DNA of 64,000 bases from contig JBQTJW010000020.1 in the NCBI GenBank assembly GCA_052386745.1, positions 53,515 to 117,514 on the forward strand, written 5' to 3'. The notes beneath the pieces were generated by a model. That model saw only the letters and a program-made list of their open reading frames with translations. It made no database searches and had not been told where the DNA came from. The position numbers and the translations under genes were made by a program. The stretch comes from Panacagrimonas sp052386745. Its GTDB lineage: Bacteria > Pseudomonadota > Gammaproteobacteria > Nevskiales > Nevskiaceae. This document shows, one piece after another, positions 61,777 through 64,000 of the stretch. Positions within the stretch are counted from its first letter, which is position 1, and each line of letters starts with the position of its first letter.

Positions 61777-62220
61777 TTAGCCCATGTGGGACGAGATGAT
61801 CTTTCCTAGCCCGGGCACGGCCGCCCGGACCTCGTTCTGAGCCGTGGGGCGCAGTTTTCGGTATACGGCCGTCACGCCCCCATGATCGATTGCGGCGACC
61901 CTGGCATCCGTCACCCCGAGCAAGGCCGCCACCGCCTCCTCCGAATGCGCATCCAGGAACTGGCTAAACTCCTGCCCGCCCGACGGATCGAACCTTTGGT
62001 AAAGGGGGTCCAGCGCCGCAGCGAAACGGGGAAGCAGGTCTGCCACGATCAGCCGCAGCGCGTTGGGCTTGACCGAGTCCAGCACCGCCAGCGCCGCCTT
62101 CAGGGCCATGCGCCGGATGGCGCCGTGGCTGTTGACCTGCTTCTCGATGAGCCCGACACAATCCGTGATCAGGGACTCGCTCGGCGCATCGGCTTTCAGG
62201 CGATCGGCAAGTGTCTGCAT
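61777..62220 (-). CDS. Helical protein of unknown function (DUF6918-like)
   Basis: 147 residues, all-alpha by composition: ESLITDCVGLIEKQVNSHGA, RRMALKAALAVLDSVKPNAL, DLLPRFAAALDPLYQRFDPS. No catalytic motif or signal peptide. The layout resembles a small family annotated DUF6918, from memory. It is divergent from the ABC1-type kinase with only 34 nt between start codons, so the two probably share a control region and perhaps a pathway. Confidence 0.75.
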   Translation of the reverse strand: MQTLADRLKADAPSESLITDCVGLIEKQVNSHGAIRRMALKAALAVLDSVKPNALRLIVADLLPRFAAALDPLYQRFDPSGGQEFSQFLDAHSEEAVAALLGVTDARVAAIDHGGVTAVYRKLRPTAQNEVRAAVPGLGKIISSHMG

Positions 62221-62254
62221 GGTCAGGACAATTTCTCAGTGAAGGTGCTTTAGC

Positions 62255-63640
62255 GTGGATCAAGACAAGAAGAATGTCAGCAAGCCCGGCTTGTCCAGCC
62301 TGCGGACCGGCTCGTTCGAGCGCAATTTTGCGCTGACCAAGCTCGGCTTCGGCGCGGGCTCGCAGATTGTGGCGCACTCCATCGCCAACCTTTTCCGCGG
62401 GGAGGTTTCGCGCTCGGAATCGGACCGCGCGTTCTACAAGCGCCAGGCCGAAATCCTTCGCGACGAACTCGGCCAGCTCAAGGGCAGCGTGATGAAGGCG
62501 GGGCAGATGCTCTCGCTCTACGGCCAGTACTTCCTGCCCGAGGAAGCCGTCACCGTGCTGTCGCAGCTGCAGGACGACACGCCCGCCGTGCAGTGGCGCG
62601 TGGTGGCGCCGGTGCTGGAGCGGGCGCTCGGGCGCAAGCGGCTGTCCGAGCTGGACGTGGACGAAACACCCCTGGCCGCCGCCTCGCTCGGCCAGGCCCA
62701 CCGGGCCCGGCGCAAGAGCGACGGCCTGGAGGTGGTGGTCAAGATCCAGTATCCCGGCGTGGCCGACGCCATCGAGAGCGACCTCAAGACCCTGTCGCGA
62801 CTGCTGATGATGACGCGCATGGCGCCGAAGGGGCTGGACCTCAGCCCCATCTTTGCCGAGCTGCGCGAGATGCTGCACCGCGAGGTGGACTACGCCGCCG
62901 AGCGCAACTTCACCGAAACCTTCGCCCGCCGGCTGGCCGACGACCCGCGCTTCGTGGTCCCGCGCGTGCTCACCGACTACAGCAGCGACCAGGTGCTGAC
63001 CACCACCTACGAGCACGGCTACCACGTGAAGGACCCGCATGTTCAGGGCCTGTCGCTGGAACGGCGCAGCGCGCTTGGTGGCGCCTTCGTGGACCTGTTC
63101 GTCACCGAGCTGTTCCGCTGGCACATGGTCCAGACCGACCCCCACTTCGGCAACTACCGCATCCGGCCGGGGGAAGACGGCAAGGACCGCATCGTGCTCC
63201 TGGACTTTGGCGCCACGCGCGTGTTCGGCCGTGGCTTCGTGGAGAACTACGCCAACATCGTGCGCGGCGGCGTGGAGCGCGACCACGCGCAGATCCTGCG
63301 CGGCGCCTGCGACATCGGCCTGATGAGCGACCGCTTCCCAGAGCACGTGCACGAAGCCTTCGCCCTGATGTGCGAGATGATCACCGAACCCTTCGCCGGC
63401 AACGAACCGGGCCGCGTGCCGCCGCAACTGCTCAACGCCCAAGGCGAGTACAAGTGGGGCGAGAGCGACCTGCCCATGCGCGCCGGCCAGCTGGCTGCCA
63501 AAAACGCGTTCTCAAAGTATTTCCGGCTGCCGCCACGCGAGATCGTGTTCCTGCACCGGCGCCTCTCCGGCGTGTTCATCATGCTCGCCACGCTGCATGC
63601 GGAGGTGGACGCGCGGCCGATGCTGATGGCGGCTCTATAG
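62255..63640 (+). CDS. ABC1/UbiB-family atypical kinase
   Basis: 461 residues from a GTG at 62255. Family signature KxGQ is KAGQ (residues 81-84), the Ala-rich nucleotide loop AAASLGQAH (141-149), Lys163 in VVVKIQYPG, the catalytic loop TDPHFGNYR and metal-binding LLDFGATR. UbiB/ADCK proteins hydrolyse ATP and support ubiquinone synthesis or lipid handling. It lacks the C-terminal membrane helices of UbiB, so a soluble paralogue with a different target is likely. Confidence 0.9.
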   Translation: MDQDKKNVSKPGLSSLRTGSFERNFALTKLGFGAGSQIVAHSIANLFRGEVSRSESDRAFYKRQAEILRDELGQLKGSVMKAGQMLSLYGQYFLPEEAVTVLSQLQDDTPAVQWRVVAPVLERALGRKRLSELDVDETPLAAASLGQAHRARRKSDGLEVVVKIQYPGVADAIESDLKTLSRLLMMTRMAPKGLDLSPIFAELREMLHREVDYAAERNFTETFARRLADDPRFVVPRVLTDYSSDQVLTTTYEHGYHVKDPHVQGLSLERRSALGGAFVDLFVTELFRWHMVQTDPHFGNYRIRPGEDGKDRIVLLDFGATRVFGRGFVENYANIVRGGVERDHAQILRGACDIGLMSDRFPEHVHEAFALMCEMITEPFAGNEPGRVPPQLLNAQGEYKWGESDLPMRAGQLAAKNAFSKYFRLPPREIVFLHRRLSGVFIMLATLHAEVDARPMLMAAL

Positions 63641-63874
63641 GGCAATCGGTTACAGCACTGAACCGACCTTAAGTGTTAAACCCATCCAAAATAGCGATGT
63701 TTGACACGCCAACATATAGGAGGGCGCGGAGGAGGCGTTCACCCAATCGGGTGATTTCGCCAACGGCAAGTCAGGAAAGTGGAGCCATGCATTCCCGCTT
63801 TCGTACTCCGTCATTCAAATTCCCTGTAATGGCATCGTCACAATTGCTACTCAACAAATCACGAGGACTGATTA

Positions 63875-64000
63875 TGAATCGCCCCGGCTTTCGTGGAGGC
63901 TCCAAATCTTGAGAGGATGGAGCGATGAGGAAGTCGACGAAGTTTTCACCGGAGGTACGTGAGCGCGCGGTTCGGATGGTGTTCGAGCATCGCGGCGAGT
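63875..64000 (+). mobile_element. Left end of an IS3-family insertion sequence (runs off right edge)
   Basis: The stretch from about TGAATCGCCCCGG (63875) through GAGAGGATGGAGCGATG resembles the terminal inverted repeat and leader of IS3-family elements (IS51-like group), followed by OrfA. The other end is outside the window, so the exact boundary is unproven. The 234 nt before it (63641-63874) are less GC-rich than the rest and hold no convincing gene. Confidence 0.7.
63925..64000 (+). CDS. IS3-family transposase OrfA, first 25 residues
   Basis: Reads MRKSTKFSPEVRERAVRMVF then EHRGE at the edge. This is the helix-turn-helix start of IS3-type OrfA (InsE-like) transposase proteins, which bind the element ends and are made with OrfB by frameshifting. 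GGATGGAG lies just upstream of the ATG. The remainder is beyond the window. Confidence 0.85.
   Translation, partial: MRKSTKFSPEVRERAVRMVFEHRGE

Noticed and set aside
63673..63912. 79-codon plus-strand frame before the IS
   Set aside because: It crosses the probable IS boundary, has no good ribosome site and no recognisable sequence.

Overview
The window is about two thirds G+C and densely coded, and looks chromosomal. The gene content points to a high-GC gammaproteobacterium. Markers are the lptM-lysA pair, ygfX-sdhE, thiS-thiG-trmB, tyrS next to an M23 endopeptidase and anmK, pyrE near argB, glnK-amtB, and a short-form hisG that needs HisZ. The short HisG argues against Xanthomonas itself; a Pseudomonas-, Nevskiales- or Steroidobacter-like lineage fits, but this is inference from gene content only. 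No rRNA, tRNA or CRISPR array was seen.

Layout. 0-9.7 kb: the start of a type I secretion ABC exporter running off the left edge, a HerA-like ATPase, a secreted protein of unknown function, the translationally coupled lptM-lysA-polA operon (GTGA overlaps) and an esterase. 9.7-19.6 kb: glnK-amtB (the AmtB has an unusual Ala/Pro/Lys-rich periplasmic extension), an AT-rich region with DnaA-box-like nonamers, priA, anmK, a MepM-type endopeptidase, tyrS and a DAHP synthase. 19.7-27 kb: a complete TolC-MacA-MacB-like exporter operon, divergent from an OmpR-type two-component pair and a UPF0060 protein. 27-33.8 kb: pyrE, argB, a proline iminopeptidase, two uncharacterised envelope proteins, a MerC-type protein behind a palindrome, and an S46 dipeptidyl-peptidase. 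33.8-37 kb: sugar-modifying and PssD/PssE-type glycosyltransferase genes resembling a fragment of an exopolysaccharide locus. 37-44.8 kb: thiS, thiG, trmB, a phosphoribulokinase-family gene, an aldo/keto reductase, ampG, xthA and an MHS transporter. 44.9-47.3 kb: a GMC oxidoreductase facing a TylF-type methyltransferase. 47.7-54.9 kb: hisG-hisD followed by a lipoprotein and a second MacAB-like exporter with two permeases. 54.9-58 kb: a two-gene operon of a double-domain KaiC homologue and a hybrid histidine kinase. 58.4-64 kb: small envelope and stress genes, a NYN/LOTUS-type RNA-binding protein, a cold-shock protein with a long leader, a protein made of eleven 13-residue repeats, an ABC1/UbiB-like kinase, and the left end of an IS3-family insertion sequence at the right edge.

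Functional links: AmpG, AnmK and the M23 endopeptidase serve peptidoglycan turnover and recycling. LysA supplies lysine from meso-DAP. GlnK-AmtB handle ammonium. The two exporters are each built as polycistronic units. The least explained items are the 13-residue repeat protein, the KaiC-kinase pair without visible KaiA or KaiB, and the control regions upstream of priA and between tolC and the response regulator.
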